Assembly (NCBI GenBank): GCA_900323505.1
Contig: OOIN01000002.1
Location: forward strand, 2,480,001-2,544,000
Reading direction: 5' to 3'
Length of the DNA: 64,000 nt
Source: Ustilago trichophora
Taxonomy: Eukaryota; Basidiomycota; Ustilaginomycetes; Ustilaginales; Ustilaginaceae
The translations under genes were made by a program, and so were the position numbers. Positions 50,401 to 60,477 of the stretch are shown piece after piece. The notes under the pieces are model-generated. The model searched no databases, was not told the DNA's origin, and was given only the letters and a program-made list of their open reading frames with translations. Position 1 is the stretch's first letter. Each line of letters begins with the position of its first letter.

Positions 50401-50754
50401 CGATCGTTGTCCTACGTCCAGAAAGAATACGCAAAGGCGTCATCGTCATCATCAGCTAAAAAACTACCCCAGAGTGGGGTCAGTTCGACTTCATCCCGCA
50501 ATGTCAATTTGAAACTACCGTCCAACGCAAAGCAAATTCAGGGGGAGGAGATGAAATCGTCGTCGCACGTCTTTGAACTGGCACAGGCGGTGCGACTGGC
50601 CCGCATCAACAGGGAAAGAATTGCCAGCTCGACGCACAAACAGCTCGTCTGGCGCAAACAGATGAAGGAACATCGTAAAAAGGTGGTCTCACTTATCTTG
50701 GATTTTGCCGATGGGAAATTGCATCAGCAGGCGGCTGCCAGCGGTGATCAGTAA
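47497..50754 (+). CDS. Large PPR-like protein, probably mitochondrial
   Basis: Single exon, 1,085 residues. The N-terminus lacks acidic residues for about 40 positions and is Arg/Ala/Leu-rich, fitting a mitochondrial presequence, followed by 130 disordered Ser/Ala/Gln-rich residues. From about residue 270 to 960 there are many PPR-like hairpins (PRKTFDLLLRTHVRRRDVEQV, TAQTYAILTNMVGRLGRYNEA, PTLRIHTALIRAYVRSGDSAAA, TVHYRILLECASAM). The C-terminus is basic. PPR proteins of this kind bind organellar transcripts. The yeast orthologue is not clear and target RNA is unknown. It follows the genes for mtACP and bL17m. Confidence 0.82.
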   Translation: MLGGPRVAAKVGRGALPSSSNALLRIRGAYLETLLPTFLCPAIESASSTNGAQSIAGPSSSSSSHALVRKSHLHTAPTKARPTTTHSVTLTAASQQSYSSQAASAAVSESANVYATSSGGQSQIYHRNQHAAHQTGNSHLDQHERSVKSSAASSDWRRKFPITRWRRDIDFNRYSEPLKRRLLPEDAPALYEDEIKASAAWLPESQWTLAVAEDYPLRHELFLILDSLDDIVQSASDPECAEMLAETLRQARDLIWFNPNHPIQGDQDRDVALYLAGKVADTYVKLDAEDSMDRLMTFLDYVRSQLGVLPLPCFHTLAAKLGITRRYDAVLELCQVAQADHGGKADAELLHLRLRALIAQTKSIDLTRYWDLYADAGVSVPRKTFDLLLRTHVRRRDVEQVNQVLETMPQHGYEVDARVWLTILRGFQSFRPTLAAMLRRDAKIVQSPTLNVVNRMLVMLSNELDVDGALMVLRIFNIPSISKFEDVGPASQESGGPWVINGPSPQPTAQTYAILTNMVGRLGRYNEALSFFRLAISAPDTADGSTREALQQASSSVMEAFLNAGHPVLAMSFAAEVLGLPFFGVRDGKTAPTKDFKISASPQVRIPATTVHYRILLECASAMRSADSTRRILVHLLAQGHQIDDKVLKGLARLIFSTIDKDALESIRVIRRLIPLRATGPHDEREQRLDTLSDLLQRLGTAERIMIASQHSTDLYRETDAVGSNSKSATSAQDTIKLRSKEHASKDELRDWLIKDSSALFRSAALSQHANANADVDGPALAKELSRPLSPEAYALRIRVYAVVRRDYESAQKVYHAMLAHRVKPTMMHIAPLIEGLTAVGKLKEAQLLKRNAKQVTGFQPTLRIHTALIRAYVRSGDSAAARAEIQELTQNGYEIDDTIANIIEAAQSGRRNFALVERPINEKDSHSVATRFHTLMRMRRYLAAQELLQTALDSGMRLDKVLHDLARRSLSYVQKEYAKASSSSSAKKLPQSGVSSTSSRNVNLKLPSNAKQIQGEEMKSSSHVFELAQAVRLARINRERIASSTHKQLVWRKQMKEHRKKVVSLILDFADGKLHQQAAASGDQ

Positions 50755-51403
50755 AGAACGAGAAGGAGAAGGAGGAGGAGGGGAAGATGAGGTTGGGCGT
50801 AAAGTGCCACGTCGTAGTATAGCGGATAATGTATCACGCGGAATAGAGTTTATATGGTATCATAGTTGCAGGATCTTGATGTGTGTGTGTTGCCATGTGG
50901 GCTTGAGGAGGGCTGAGGGATGTTGGGCGGCGATTAGTTCGGGTCATGATGATCAAGTGTGTGAACTTGAACCCCGACGAGGGCCGGATCAGCGGAGCAG
51001 ACTGCACCAACGCGCACAACGAATGGCTCCGTACAGATAAGACGTGACCATAAAGCAGCGTGGCGTGGGATGAAGATGCAGAAGAATAAGTTAGCGCGGT
51101 GGTTGATGGTTCCTGAAATGAAGTCCGTACCGTAAAAGGGAATAGGGATACGTGTGGGTTGCGTGCTGCGTAAGTGGTGTGTGTAGATGTGCAGCTCGAT
51201 AAGGGAATGCTGTTGTGTGCTGTTGTTGAAAAGAGAGAGGCAGCGACTGATAGCGATATCTCGATTCACAATAGGCCTGATTGCTTTTAGCGTCTTTGGG
51301 TGACGTACATAAAGAGGCTCCCTTGTCGTCGTTCAGCCCTACGCAGCCGCTCATACAGCACGTTTTCTCTGTCCACACATCACGTCGCAAGTGAAACGAC
51401 AAG
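50755..51403. other. Intergenic spacer, 0.65 kb
   Basis: Holds the 3' end of the PPR-like gene and the upstream region of the secreted-type protein. No gene or strong element is seen. Confidence 0.5.
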
Positions 51404-52426
51404 ATGCAAACCATCCTCAGCCTCCCCTTCATCCATCTAACCCTCCACCTCTTTGCTCTCCTCACCCATGCCATCCCAATCCCAATCCCCGGACCCCCAC
51501 TAGAAGCAGTATCCTCCCTCACTGACTCGGTCAAATCTTTTGAGAGCACCATCTCTGTCTTTGACAAAAAAATCACTGACGCCGCTGAGAAACGCAAGAA
51601 ATGGACTACACGGGAAAAATGGTTAGCAGGGATCGGGGCCGCCCTAACCACGGTGGGTACGGTTGGATTTGTTGCAGCTCCTGCAGTGCAAATGACTGTC
51701 AATCATAGGCAGGAAGAGAAGTTGAAGGAATTGAGAGAGGCTGTGGCTCAATCTAACTATAGGGCGGCGTATGCCGGTGTGAATGCGAAACTGGGGAGAG
51801 GGATTAGCATCAGGAAGAGGGGCCCCCTTGATGGGCTGGAAAAGGTGGCGCAGGAGGCAGAGTTGACGGGCGCTAAAGAAGACGCGGAGAGCTTTGTGAG
51901 TGCTCTCAGTAGGACTTCTAGCAAGAGGCTGTCCGACTTTAATCAACACGAAGCGCACCTAGTCAAACCAAGCCGAGAGGTAGTAAAGCAGTACAAGAGT
52001 CTTACACGCTCCAATTCGGCGCCTCTGTACTTTTATCCCTCTTCATCATTTTCACCCAAAACCCCATCATACCTCGCGCACTCGAGGACCACCGATTCAC
52101 AAGAAGAAACGATGCACGACCGCCTTGGCTCGGTGGAAAAAGCAGTGCTCGAGCTGAAACAGCACCAGCACGATCAGCAAAAGCTTTCGTCTTTTACCAA
52201 AGCTTTGATCGGGTTGGGAGTTGTTAATGCGGCAGGGACGGTGGTTTCTGCTGAACTGAGTGTACAGAATGCTATAGAGGCGGCGAATAAGAGGGAAAAG
52301 AAGAATAAGGGGGAGGATGCGTTGCCTGATGTTACGAATTTGGATGGGAGGACGTGCGAAAAGTTTATGGGCCAAGTTGATGGGTTGGATTGCAGCAAGG
52401 CTCATGGACAGGCGTGGAGTGGTTGA
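51404..52426 (+). CDS. Putative secreted or membrane-associated protein of unknown function
   Basis: Single exon, 340 residues, not recognised. Residues 1-23 look like a signal peptide (hydrophobic Leu/Ile/Phe core, likely cleavage after THA). Pro-rich residues and amphipathic helices follow. Two similar hydrophobic Gly/Ala/Val segments lie at about 73-96 (WLAGIGAALTTVGTVGFVAA) and 266-288 (ALIGLGVVNAAGTVVSAELS), each after a basic stretch and before a charged helix, suggesting an internal duplication. A KR|G site at residues 138-140 could be cut by Kex2 if the protein is secreted. Only two cysteines are present (318 and 330). It could be a secreted host-interaction protein or a vacuolar/ER membrane protein; neither is shown. 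Codon use is less biased than in housekeeping neighbours. Confidence 0.7.
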   Translation: MQTILSLPFIHLTLHLFALLTHAIPIPIPGPPLEAVSSLTDSVKSFESTISVFDKKITDAAEKRKKWTTREKWLAGIGAALTTVGTVGFVAAPAVQMTVNHRQEEKLKELREAVAQSNYRAAYAGVNAKLGRGISIRKRGPLDGLEKVAQEAELTGAKEDAESFVSALSRTSSKRLSDFNQHEAHLVKPSREVVKQYKSLTRSNSAPLYFYPSSSFSPKTPSYLAHSRTTDSQEETMHDRLGSVEKAVLELKQHQHDQQKLSSFTKALIGLGVVNAAGTVVSAELSVQNAIEAANKREKKNKGEDALPDVTNLDGRTCEKFMGQVDGLDCSKAHGQAWSG

Positions 52427-52836
52427 TAGGTTGGCATGTGTTCTGCTTGTCAAAGGCCGGCTCCTCTTGAAGCTTGTAATGGATGTAGTAAATTTCATTG
52501 TGGGTCACAGATGAAAGTAAAGGGCATGGTGAGCACAGTGTGATAAGAACAAAATGCCTGGAAGTCACGGCAGAAGTTGAGACGGTACCTGCGTCGGTCA
52601 TTGACGTTTTGTAGGAAGGAGTCATCTTTGCGCATTCTGAGATGAGCGATCAGAATCATGCGTCATTCTCCAACCTCTGTGCTGTCTCAAGGGTCCAACA
52701 TCGGAGTCGAGTCGAACCACAGTACGGTAAGCGGCAAGGCAAGGACCCTTGTTGCTCGCAAAGACCTCTCTGCATGCACTCTAACGCCGCGCTTTTGGCA
52801 TTTCCGATGACTATCGCGGCTGTGTGGGACCCTGAT

Positions 52837-52873
52837 ACACACATACATACACACACACAAACACTTACGCACA
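52837..52873. repeat. CA-rich microsatellite
   Basis: Imperfect (CA)n with ACAT interruptions. Confidence 0.85.
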
Positions 52874-52924
52874 CGTGATTCAATCACAACCTTGGCTTAC
52901 AGTGAGTCACTTGAGATCAAAAGT

Positions 52925-52932
52925 AGAGAGAG

Positions 52933-52968
<36 letters not shown>
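52925..52968. repeat. (GA)n microsatellite
   Basis: About 21 GA units with one CGA interruption, 50 bp after the CA-rich tract. Confidence 0.95.
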
Positions 52969-52970
<2 letters not shown>

Positions 52971-54068
52971 ATGTAGTGGGTTTACAGATGGCTGTGGATT
53001 TTATAGGATGAAGGACCGACGAAAGTGAGCGTTCTGATGCAGCATGGCGCGTGCTTTCTGTTTGTGGCATTTGTTTGTTGTCATGTCAGAAGTGCCACCG
53101 CGCTTCAAGCGATGGGTACAGTATGAAGCACAGGCGTGGCGTGAGAAGGAGTTTTCAAAGGCAAGCGAGGGGCATGGAGCTCTCGTCATTTCGGCGCCCA
53201 GAACCAAACACGCACAACGCTTCAAGATGCGAGGAAAAGGATGATGAGGGATTTGTCTTTCATGCGAGTTGCCAGACTCCGACCATGTAGCCGAGACCAT
53301 CACCTTTCTTTTTTTTTTTTTTCTTTCTTTTTTCTCCGATGCTTTGTTCCACAACACACGCGAAAGCAAAGTACGTTCGTTGAAGCGGACTGCAGGTGTG
53401 ATTCGCCCAAGGCGGGATGATATACGAGGAATGTGTATATGTGAAGCAGAAGAATGGTTTACAGACACGCCGTGAATCACGCGAGGTCAGAGTGATAGGA
53501 TGGGCTGTGAAAGGGCACGCGGAATTGCTCGGCAAGCGGGAATGCGATCCCAAGCGACAAAGTGCAGCGCCTCGCATTTTGTGATTGTGATTATACAGAG
53601 TCGAGAGCTTGATGTGATGGTTGAAATCGCTTCATCTCGGGAAACAACTCTTTGTCTTGATCATTAACCTTTCTGGCACAGAGGTTGCGCCTCTTCCAAC
53701 TGCATTCACACCACCAGTTTCTTTTATCATCATCACTTACTCTCTCATCAAACGACCCTCTTCACCGACACTAACACAGGCTCGCCGTCACCGCTCGGGC
53801 ACTAGTCATTCTAGATCTAGGTCGCCTATCTATATTCCTTTAGCCGCCATTGGGATTCCTCTTGATCTCTATACATTCAATCCGTCGTTCGCCGCACCTC
53901 CAACACTTTATGTCTTACCATTGACAAGATCATCTGCGAACAGCATGCAATAGCACAGATCCTAAACGTGGATCCATCTGCGACACAGAGTCGTCCGGCT
54001 CTTGTCCACCTCACTGTCCTTCATCAATATCGTCAACAATCCTCTAGTCCAACAAGAAATTTCACATC

Positions 54069-57000
54069 ATGCTCCCCTCACCTTTCGATTCGCGTCTTCC
54101 GCGCTACGAAGGACATCTGCTCCTCAACCAAGCCATCCTCTCCGACATTCCGCAGACAAGTGCAGGAACCGCCTGGTCCGAACGATGGTGCAGCCTCGAG
54201 GAAGGCATGCTGCTCGTCTACAACGGCCGCACCACCGCTATGATTAGTCCAGACGACACTTGTGCTGTCATCGACGTTCGCTCCTTTGCATGTGTGCAGA
54301 GCTCGACTACCGTCAACGAATCACCACACGAACTCGTACTCTGTATCAATCTTCCCGAGCCTACTAGAAGCTCGCGTCTCTTCCGACCAAAATCGGCAAT
54401 GAGCCTCAACAGGCTACAGATCGAGTCAGCACCGCGCGATACTACCGAATCCGACCCTCGCCCATCTCTCGCCTCTCTTGGTCGCATCAGCTTCCAGTCG
54501 CAATCTGCAGCAAACACGTCCTCCACCTCGTCGCCCAAGATCGATGGAGATGGCCGACCTGCCAGCCGCAACAAGCCATGGTCCAAGTTTGCATCAGGTT
54601 CACGCAAGCTATATACCAAGGTCTCTTCTACCAGCAGCCTTCGCACCAATGAGAGTCTGCCATTCCAGTCTGCCTCGACCACATCCAGCATACCTTCCTT
54701 CAGCGAATCCAGAGAATCCACCGACATTGCATCTAGCGGTGCTCCTTCACCTCGGACGCCTTTCTCGTCCACTTTCGGCGCCATAGCTGAACGTGTTCCC
54801 ATTCGAGCTCCTACTGCCGAGGCTTACAACAGCTGGCTAGAGGCCTTGACCCTTACCATCAAGGTGCACAACGAATTGGCTACACCATCATCGCCCATGA
54901 TGAGACAGCAAAAGCGAGTCTCATCGCGCCCGTCTTTGGCCAATCTACCCGGCTTTCGCACGCCTACTAGCTTGCAGACGAGCCCTGTATTCCCTAGCAT
55001 AGAGCCAGGTGCTGTATCATCGATGGAAGAAGTCACGCCAAAAGCATCTCGCAAGCGTCAAATTTCCTCGACAAGTTTCTCCTCTGCCTTATATGCCTCG
55101 CAAGGCTTGCAGCAAAAGCTTGGTAGCCGCTCCAATCGTCCATCTACTGCGGCTAGCACCAGTATCCAAATTGCAGAGCACATCACCATCAACAAACCTC
55201 CCAAGCGGCCAAGCACTGCAGACGCGTCTTTAACTTTCACATCTCAGACCTTTGCAGCCGTGATTAAAAAGGGTCTTCGACCAGAGCGCAAACACAAGCG
55301 CTCCATCTCGGCCGCTTCCTCCTCGCTTTCGTTCTCAGCGACAGGCCCGACGCTGCCCACCCCTCGACGGAACAGTATCTCGACTGCTCAGATTCTTTCT
55401 TCTGACGCATCCGAGCCTCTGTCTTCGTCGAGGCAGTCACAGCCGAAAACATCGGGTGTAGCCAATCAGCTGAACGACAAATCAGCCGAGGCGGGAGAAA
55501 TGACAAAAACGACGTCCAGTGGCCCCTTGCCTTCCTCGACGAGACATTGCCGATCTGGATCAGTGTTGCGCTTTGGCTCGGCCCGAATCATGGCCTGGCG
55601 AGACACTTTTACTGCCTCGGACTCTTCTAAAACGGTCACACCAGTGGGCCTGGGTCTTGGGGTTGACACCGAAACTGGAGATGCCAGCCAAGCTGAATGC
55701 AACGACACCTGGTCGCAGAGTAAGCCCGCGAAAAGCTTTTCCAGATTGAAATCTTTCCGCCTGCTACCGAAGACAAAGATAGATGATCAGCAGGACGAGA
55801 CCACATTCAATAGTCGGCAAGACGACAGCTTCAGCTTTGCCTCGCCGTCCGAGCCACGATATAGTGAAGATGTGTTGGCCTCACACACGACGACTCTGCC
55901 ACGATCGGCTGCTTTGCCCAAAGCCAAGGGCATGTCGAGGACCGTGTCTCTGTTCAATTTGACTAAGAATACCTTCAGCTCGTTCCGCGGTAAATCAGCC
56001 TCTCGCCAGGGTGTCAAACAGACATTCACTGCACAGCAGGAGGAGGGGGAGGAGATGAATGTGGACGATCTTTCGCACGATAGTCCCTCGCGAGTCCAGT
56101 CTCCCGGCTGTGACTTTAGCTACGAGCTCGTTGGAACACCATGCGAAGCCATCTGCAGTGCTTCGCCCGTGATCCCATCCGGTCTTTTTGCGTTCGAACA
56201 GCCGCACTTTGCAGCAGCTGTCGATGACCAAGATTCACTTCAGACCTCGCAAGGACCCCACCCAACTAGACAAGACAATTCTGCCTTAGCCATGATCAAA
56301 ACATCCTCGACCGACACCTCGACTCCCTCTCTTCCAATCGAACGCATCCTACCTCCCGAAACGATCATCTCGACCTTTGACCAACTTCGTGCTGCCGATC
56401 CTACGGGATTAAGCTGCGACTGGCTCTCCCAGATCGAATCGTCCCATCATCACCCCACCAGAGGAAGCTTGGACTGGGCCGCACGTAACAAGTCGTTGCG
56501 ACCTTCTGCATCGCAGCAATTCGACTTGCGTGGTGGATCGATGGATCTTTCTTCCTCGACAAAGCCGAGGCGATTGCGCGGTTCGATTTCCGCTTGGGAT
56601 CTGCAGCCGGAGGGTGGTAGCAAAAAGTTGGCGGATCGGGAGGAAGATTTTGGCTCCCGAATCAGCCGTCCTGCTTCCATAAGGAGTACAACTGCGAGCA
56701 GGAGGATATCCGAAGACGTACCTCAGGACACAGATCTGGGTGCGAGGTTGCGATCGCTTCCAGCACCTCCACGGGCGTCCAAACGACGTGCAAGAATCAG
56801 CACCTCATCCTACAGCCGACCAACCTCACCTCTATCTCCAAGCCTTTTACCTGCAGTAGATATTGCCAGAAACGTCCTTTCCGACCTAACGAACAACAAT
56901 AACATCAGTGCTGCAGCGGAATGTGGAAAAAGCTCAGAGGCAGATTTACCCAATCTGGACAAACTCATGTTGGACGAAAAACCGACGAGAATTAAAGGTC

Positions 57001-57125
57001 AGTTACAAATCACCCCTCCGCATGGATCGCGAAGGTTGGGTAGAAGGAGGTTGTCTTCTGCCATGACGAATAGTGTGGGTAGGGGCAGTCCGGGGAAAGG
57101 GGGTTGTAGTAAGGGGATGTTTTGA
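54069..57125 (+). CDS. Split PH-domain protein, Ser-rich
   Basis: Single exon, 1,018 residues. Residues about 10-95 look like the beta-strands of a pleckstrin-homology domain (YEGHLLLNQAI, TAWSERWCSLEEGMLLVYNGR, ELVLCINLP), and residues about 247-269 look like its closing helix (APTAEAYNSWLEALTLTIKVH) with the conserved Trp256. About 150 Ser/Thr/Arg-rich residues are inserted between them. The remaining 750 residues are Ser/Pro/Thr-rich and disordered, with many basic phosphosite-like motifs and a Gly/Lys-rich end. A membrane-phosphoinositide or septum/polarity role is plausible for such fungal proteins but is inference. It converges on the heme oxygenase gene with 238 bp between stops. Confidence 0.78.
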   Translation: MLPSPFDSRLPRYEGHLLLNQAILSDIPQTSAGTAWSERWCSLEEGMLLVYNGRTTAMISPDDTCAVIDVRSFACVQSSTTVNESPHELVLCINLPEPTRSSRLFRPKSAMSLNRLQIESAPRDTTESDPRPSLASLGRISFQSQSAANTSSTSSPKIDGDGRPASRNKPWSKFASGSRKLYTKVSSTSSLRTNESLPFQSASTTSSIPSFSESRESTDIASSGAPSPRTPFSSTFGAIAERVPIRAPTAEAYNSWLEALTLTIKVHNELATPSSPMMRQQKRVSSRPSLANLPGFRTPTSLQTSPVFPSIEPGAVSSMEEVTPKASRKRQISSTSFSSALYASQGLQQKLGSRSNRPSTAASTSIQIAEHITINKPPKRPSTADASLTFTSQTFAAVIKKGLRPERKHKRSISAASSSLSFSATGPTLPTPRRNSISTAQILSSDASEPLSSSRQSQPKTSGVANQLNDKSAEAGEMTKTTSSGPLPSSTRHCRSGSVLRFGSARIMAWRDTFTASDSSKTVTPVGLGLGVDTETGDASQAECNDTWSQSKPAKSFSRLKSFRLLPKTKIDDQQDETTFNSRQDDSFSFASPSEPRYSEDVLASHTTTLPRSAALPKAKGMSRTVSLFNLTKNTFSSFRGKSASRQGVKQTFTAQQEEGEEMNVDDLSHDSPSRVQSPGCDFSYELVGTPCEAICSASPVIPSGLFAFEQPHFAAAVDDQDSLQTSQGPHPTRQDNSALAMIKTSSTDTSTPSLPIERILPPETIISTFDQLRAADPTGLSCDWLSQIESSHHHPTRGSLDWAARNKSLRPSASQQFDLRGGSMDLSSSTKPRRLRGSISAWDLQPEGGSKKLADREEDFGSRISRPASIRSTTASRRISEDVPQDTDLGARLRSLPAPPRASKRRARISTSSYSRPTSPLSPSLLPAVDIARNVLSDLTNNNNISAAAECGKSSEADLPNLDKLMLDEKPTRIKGQLQITPPHGSRRLGRRRLSSAMTNSVGRGSPGKGGCSKGMF

Positions 57126-57363
57126 TAAAAGTTTAAAGTGGATAGAAATTCTGAGGGTTGATGCTTAATATCATGTTTAACGATATGCTTGGTTGTGAAG
57201 AGGAGAATGGTGCACAGATTGACAAGCGAAAGGGGCAGGCGGGAATGTTGGTGTGTGAGATGTTGATCGAATTGCATGCGTGCGTGGGTGCACGTTTGAA
57301 ATGTGAATTTGTTTAAGATGGTTACTGTGTGATCTATGATTGAGTGTGATACAAAAGATTGTT

Positions 57364-58611
57364 TCAGTCGAATTGTGTGGAGACAATTAAGTCTCGGCTG
57401 AACCAAATTGTCAGACCGATAAACAGTAATGCCATGACCAAACTTTTCAACATGGCCGATCTTGCCTTCACCCCCGCTACTTTACCCCCCAACACTGCGA
57501 CTTGTTCTTGCTCGCCTTGCTCAGGTGACATTCTGAATTCTACCGGGAGTAAACTTTCAAAAAGACCCGTGTTGAGTAAAAAAGCTTGATTAGCCTCTTG
57601 AACCAATTCGTCCATTATGATTGCCTCTTTTCTCTCACTTGACGTTGAACAAGTTGCATTAGCAAATCCTGCTTCCATCGCGTTCCTAAATCGCACTTTA
57701 AGATCTTGACCATGAAAAGCGTAGAATGCAAAGCCGGTGGAAGAGGTTATGACGCTTTCGGTGGGGAAACGTTTGGAAACTTTACGGACAATGTGTTGGC
57801 CTCCAGATAAATCGCCTAAATAGCGTGTGTATGCGTGCGAGAGGAGGAGGCCTGGTTTGGGGGTGGATGGGGAGGGAGAAGGATTTTGGCGTTGGAGGAG
57901 GAGGAGGACGTATGTCAAGGTCGAGTCGATTTGGGCGGGATGGAGGAGAGCGATGTGGTCCTCGGTTAGGGTTCGGTTGGTGGTGGTGTTGGAAGGATCA
58001 AGGCGGAGGGCGATGGGGAGGGATGCCTGGACGAGTTCAAAGAGCTTCTTTCGAGCAACGGGATCCTCTACATCGGCAGGTACGAGCGTTGTAGAAGACG
58101 AGGCAGAAAACAAGTGCCGCTCCCTCGCCTCCTCGGCAAGGTCAGCCAGCGATGCACCTGTATGCAGTTTTACCATCTCCAAATGGGCCTCAACATCTTC
58201 CAAAAGCGTCCCACTCCTCGCCAGCCTCTGCATCAGATCCGAATCCCCAAACAGCGGCTCTAACAATGCATCCGACCGAGCATTGTACATGCTAGCTTCC
58301 AGCGCAACATATACGCAAGCGAGCATAATGTTGAATCGGATATAGTCGACTCTGTCAAACGTCAACTCTGCCTGATGAGAAGAGGAAGAGGAGAGGGATT
58401 GGAGGAGAAGAGAGACACCACGGGATTTCTCCACCAGACGATGGCTACGTGCGGTGCCTACCCGGAGAGCTTCGCTGAGGGTAAGGGCGATTTTAGGCGA
58501 GCCCTTTGGAGATGGGGAGAGAGAACCGTGGATCGAGTGGAAAGCTTTGCCATGATCGGTGTTGGGGACGATGGGGAGGATGCTTGCGAACTTTGCGAAT
58601 GGGCACGTCAT
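57364..58611 (-). CDS. HMX1: Heme oxygenase, membrane-anchored
   Basis: Single exon, 415 residues. The N-terminal helix LSEALRVGTARSHRLVE carries His57, the expected proximal heme ligand. Later come FNIMLACVYVALEASM and the distal-helix signature YTRYLGDLSGGQHIVRKV, then FYAFHG and the family's late helix IMDELVQEANQAFLLNTGLFESL. A C-terminal hydrophobic helix at about residues 385-408 followed by a short polar tail predicts a tail anchor in the ER. The enzyme opens heme to biliverdin, CO and Fe2+, helping iron recycling (yeast Hmx1). The loop between helices is longer than in the mammalian enzymes. Codons near the 3' end are more AT-rich. Confidence 0.93.
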   Translation of the reverse strand: MTCPFAKFASILPIVPNTDHGKAFHSIHGSLSPSPKGSPKIALTLSEALRVGTARSHRLVEKSRGVSLLLQSLSSSSSHQAELTFDRVDYIRFNIMLACVYVALEASMYNARSDALLEPLFGDSDLMQRLARSGTLLEDVEAHLEMVKLHTGASLADLAEEARERHLFSASSSTTLVPADVEDPVARKKLFELVQASLPIALRLDPSNTTTNRTLTEDHIALLHPAQIDSTLTYVLLLLQRQNPSPSPSTPKPGLLLSHAYTRYLGDLSGGQHIVRKVSKRFPTESVITSSTGFAFYAFHGQDLKVRFRNAMEAGFANATCSTSSERKEAIIMDELVQEANQAFLLNTGLFESLLPVEFRMSPEQGEQEQVAVLGGKVAGVKARSAMLKSLVMALLFIGLTIWFSRDLIVSTQFD

Positions 58612-60477
58612 CTTGGGTAGAGCAATTTCTGATCAAGGTTAGGCGATGTGGTTGATGGAATCGTGAGCAGAGAGAGAGGGAGGGAGAGAAAGAAAGGGGA
58701 CCTGTGAAAGGGGATTCCTGTTTAAATAGGATCCGGCGGAGGACTACGTCAAAGACAGATAAGAGATGCTTCAAACTCTCAGGAGCCGTGTTGCTACTGT
58801 CGCCGCTGCTGCGTGTGTCTTAGTTGTAAAAGAGCTTTGCTAGGGACGAAGCAAGAAACGGCGTAGCCATACGCAAGAGGGAAAAAAGCGTCAAGAGGGT
58901 TCAATAGTGGTTGTGGGAAGGGATGGGGTGGTATGGAGATGCCAAGCCTATACAGTCAACCCTCCAGAAAAGGGTAAAGGGAGAGAGGGAAGGGTCCAGT
59001 GCTCAACGACGCCGCAAACGAGCGTTCGACAACGGTGTTTTGACTCAGCGCTGTCCGAAAAAAAAAAGAAAAGAAAGAAAAAGAAAAAAAAAAAGGGTAA
59101 AAGTTCGATTTTGGATAGCACGCAAGCGAGAACACAGAAAGGGGCTCTTTTGCTCCACTTGGCCCCCGAATCAGCCAGAGCCAGACGGCTTCACTAGCTC
59201 ACTCTCTAACTCTTGTCGCCCTTCATTTGATCCCGTAAGAAGTGTGAAGCTGAGATAGAGGAAGATGAAATGTAGAGGCTTGGGTCAAGTATGAGATGTG
59301 GGTTGGGCTGGATACGAAGATGAGGTGAGATGAAAGAGCCTACTGTAGATAAAAGATTTATGAAAAATAATATGTAAAAAAGGGAACTTTGGGGATCGGC
59401 AGACGCCGCGCACCAAACTCAACCTCACGCTCAGGCTCATACTCTCTGGCTTTATTGTACAAAATTGTCGGTTCCTGAAACAAAACCCAATAAAAAAAAA
59501 TAATAAAAAAAAAATACTGTAATAATAATAATGCTGTTTTAAAGATGAGCTCTGCGCGACGCGCAAATCAACTTTACACCGAGACTCTCTGTGGGGAGCA
59601 AAGTCACTTGGCCCGCTATCACTATCTTCTCCTCCGCTTCGCCTACTATGTCGAGATGTAAGGATCCACGGCCAGGTCGACATGAAAAAGTGTGTTTCGG
59701 AACATCTGGTCTTTTCAACAATGGACTTATGCCAAAGGAACGCGGGCCAAAAGCCACACACATACCTCCGAGAGCTGGTCTGAGCGCGATGCATGCTTTA
59801 CGCGAGTATAAGCCACATTCCCAATGGATCCATCATCACATAGGAGCCATCGACGACTCATCACAGTAATCCAAATCATGTATCATTCTTGGTGCTAGTG
59901 AGGAAAGACGACACGACCTCGGCTCCCCCCCAAAAAAAAAAAAAACGCGAACCCAATCTAATCAGATGATACAGTACATCGGACCCAGCAGGCTTACTGT
60001 ACACGCATGATGTTGCATCATGCAACCACAACTGTAGTCTTGTGTCAGGTGAGAAGCTATTCCGCCTGCTTCCGAATCAAAGAGTCGCGCCAAGAACTCG
60101 AGTCATTTCCCAACTCGGCCACAGAGAGTATAGTTGGTATTGGGGCTTATCCGTACGCATCTGCCCCTACGCAACTACTGGATGAATACTGCATGCGGTG
60201 ATGATGCAGGTGTACGGTTTAGCGAGCTACTAATCAGATAAGATCACACTTCATGACCTCGCAGGTATGCCGAGACACAGTAAAGCCGTGGAATTCAACG
60301 CTCGGCATCTCGTCCCAAGTGCCATTGGCTGGCTGGCACGTAGTCTAGTTGATCACGCCATTCTTGATCTCTAGCAACACAGACTGCTTCGGCCGTAAGT
60401 AACCATCGGATTCCTCGGCCGTACAGTACTGTACGTGCGAACGACATTGCTCCACCATGAGCTAACCTACAGCTGCA
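58612..60477. other. Gene-free region upstream of heme oxygenase, 1.9 kb
   Basis: Lies between two minus-strand genes: the heme oxygenase promoter on the left and the methyltransferase 3' flank on the right. It contains an A/G tract at 59058-59094, TAA-rich DNA at 59488-59534, an A run at 59932-59945 and a perfect 14-bp palindrome at 60421-60434. Short frames have no family signature; no RNA gene is recognised. Confidence 0.5.
60421..60434. repeat. Perfect 14-bp palindrome GTACAGTACTGTAC
   Basis: Reads identically on both strands. It is preceded by two direct TCGGCCGTA copies (60389-60397 and 60415-60423) and lies 44 bp beyond the methyltransferase stop codon. Confidence 0.9.

Larger units (their letters stand above)
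52427..54068. other. Gene-poor intergenic region, 1.6 kb
   Basis: Separates the secreted-type protein gene from the PH-domain gene. It holds CA-rich and GA-rich microsatellites and a T-rich run at 53308-53333. Short frames on both strands have no family features. Confidence 0.5.
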
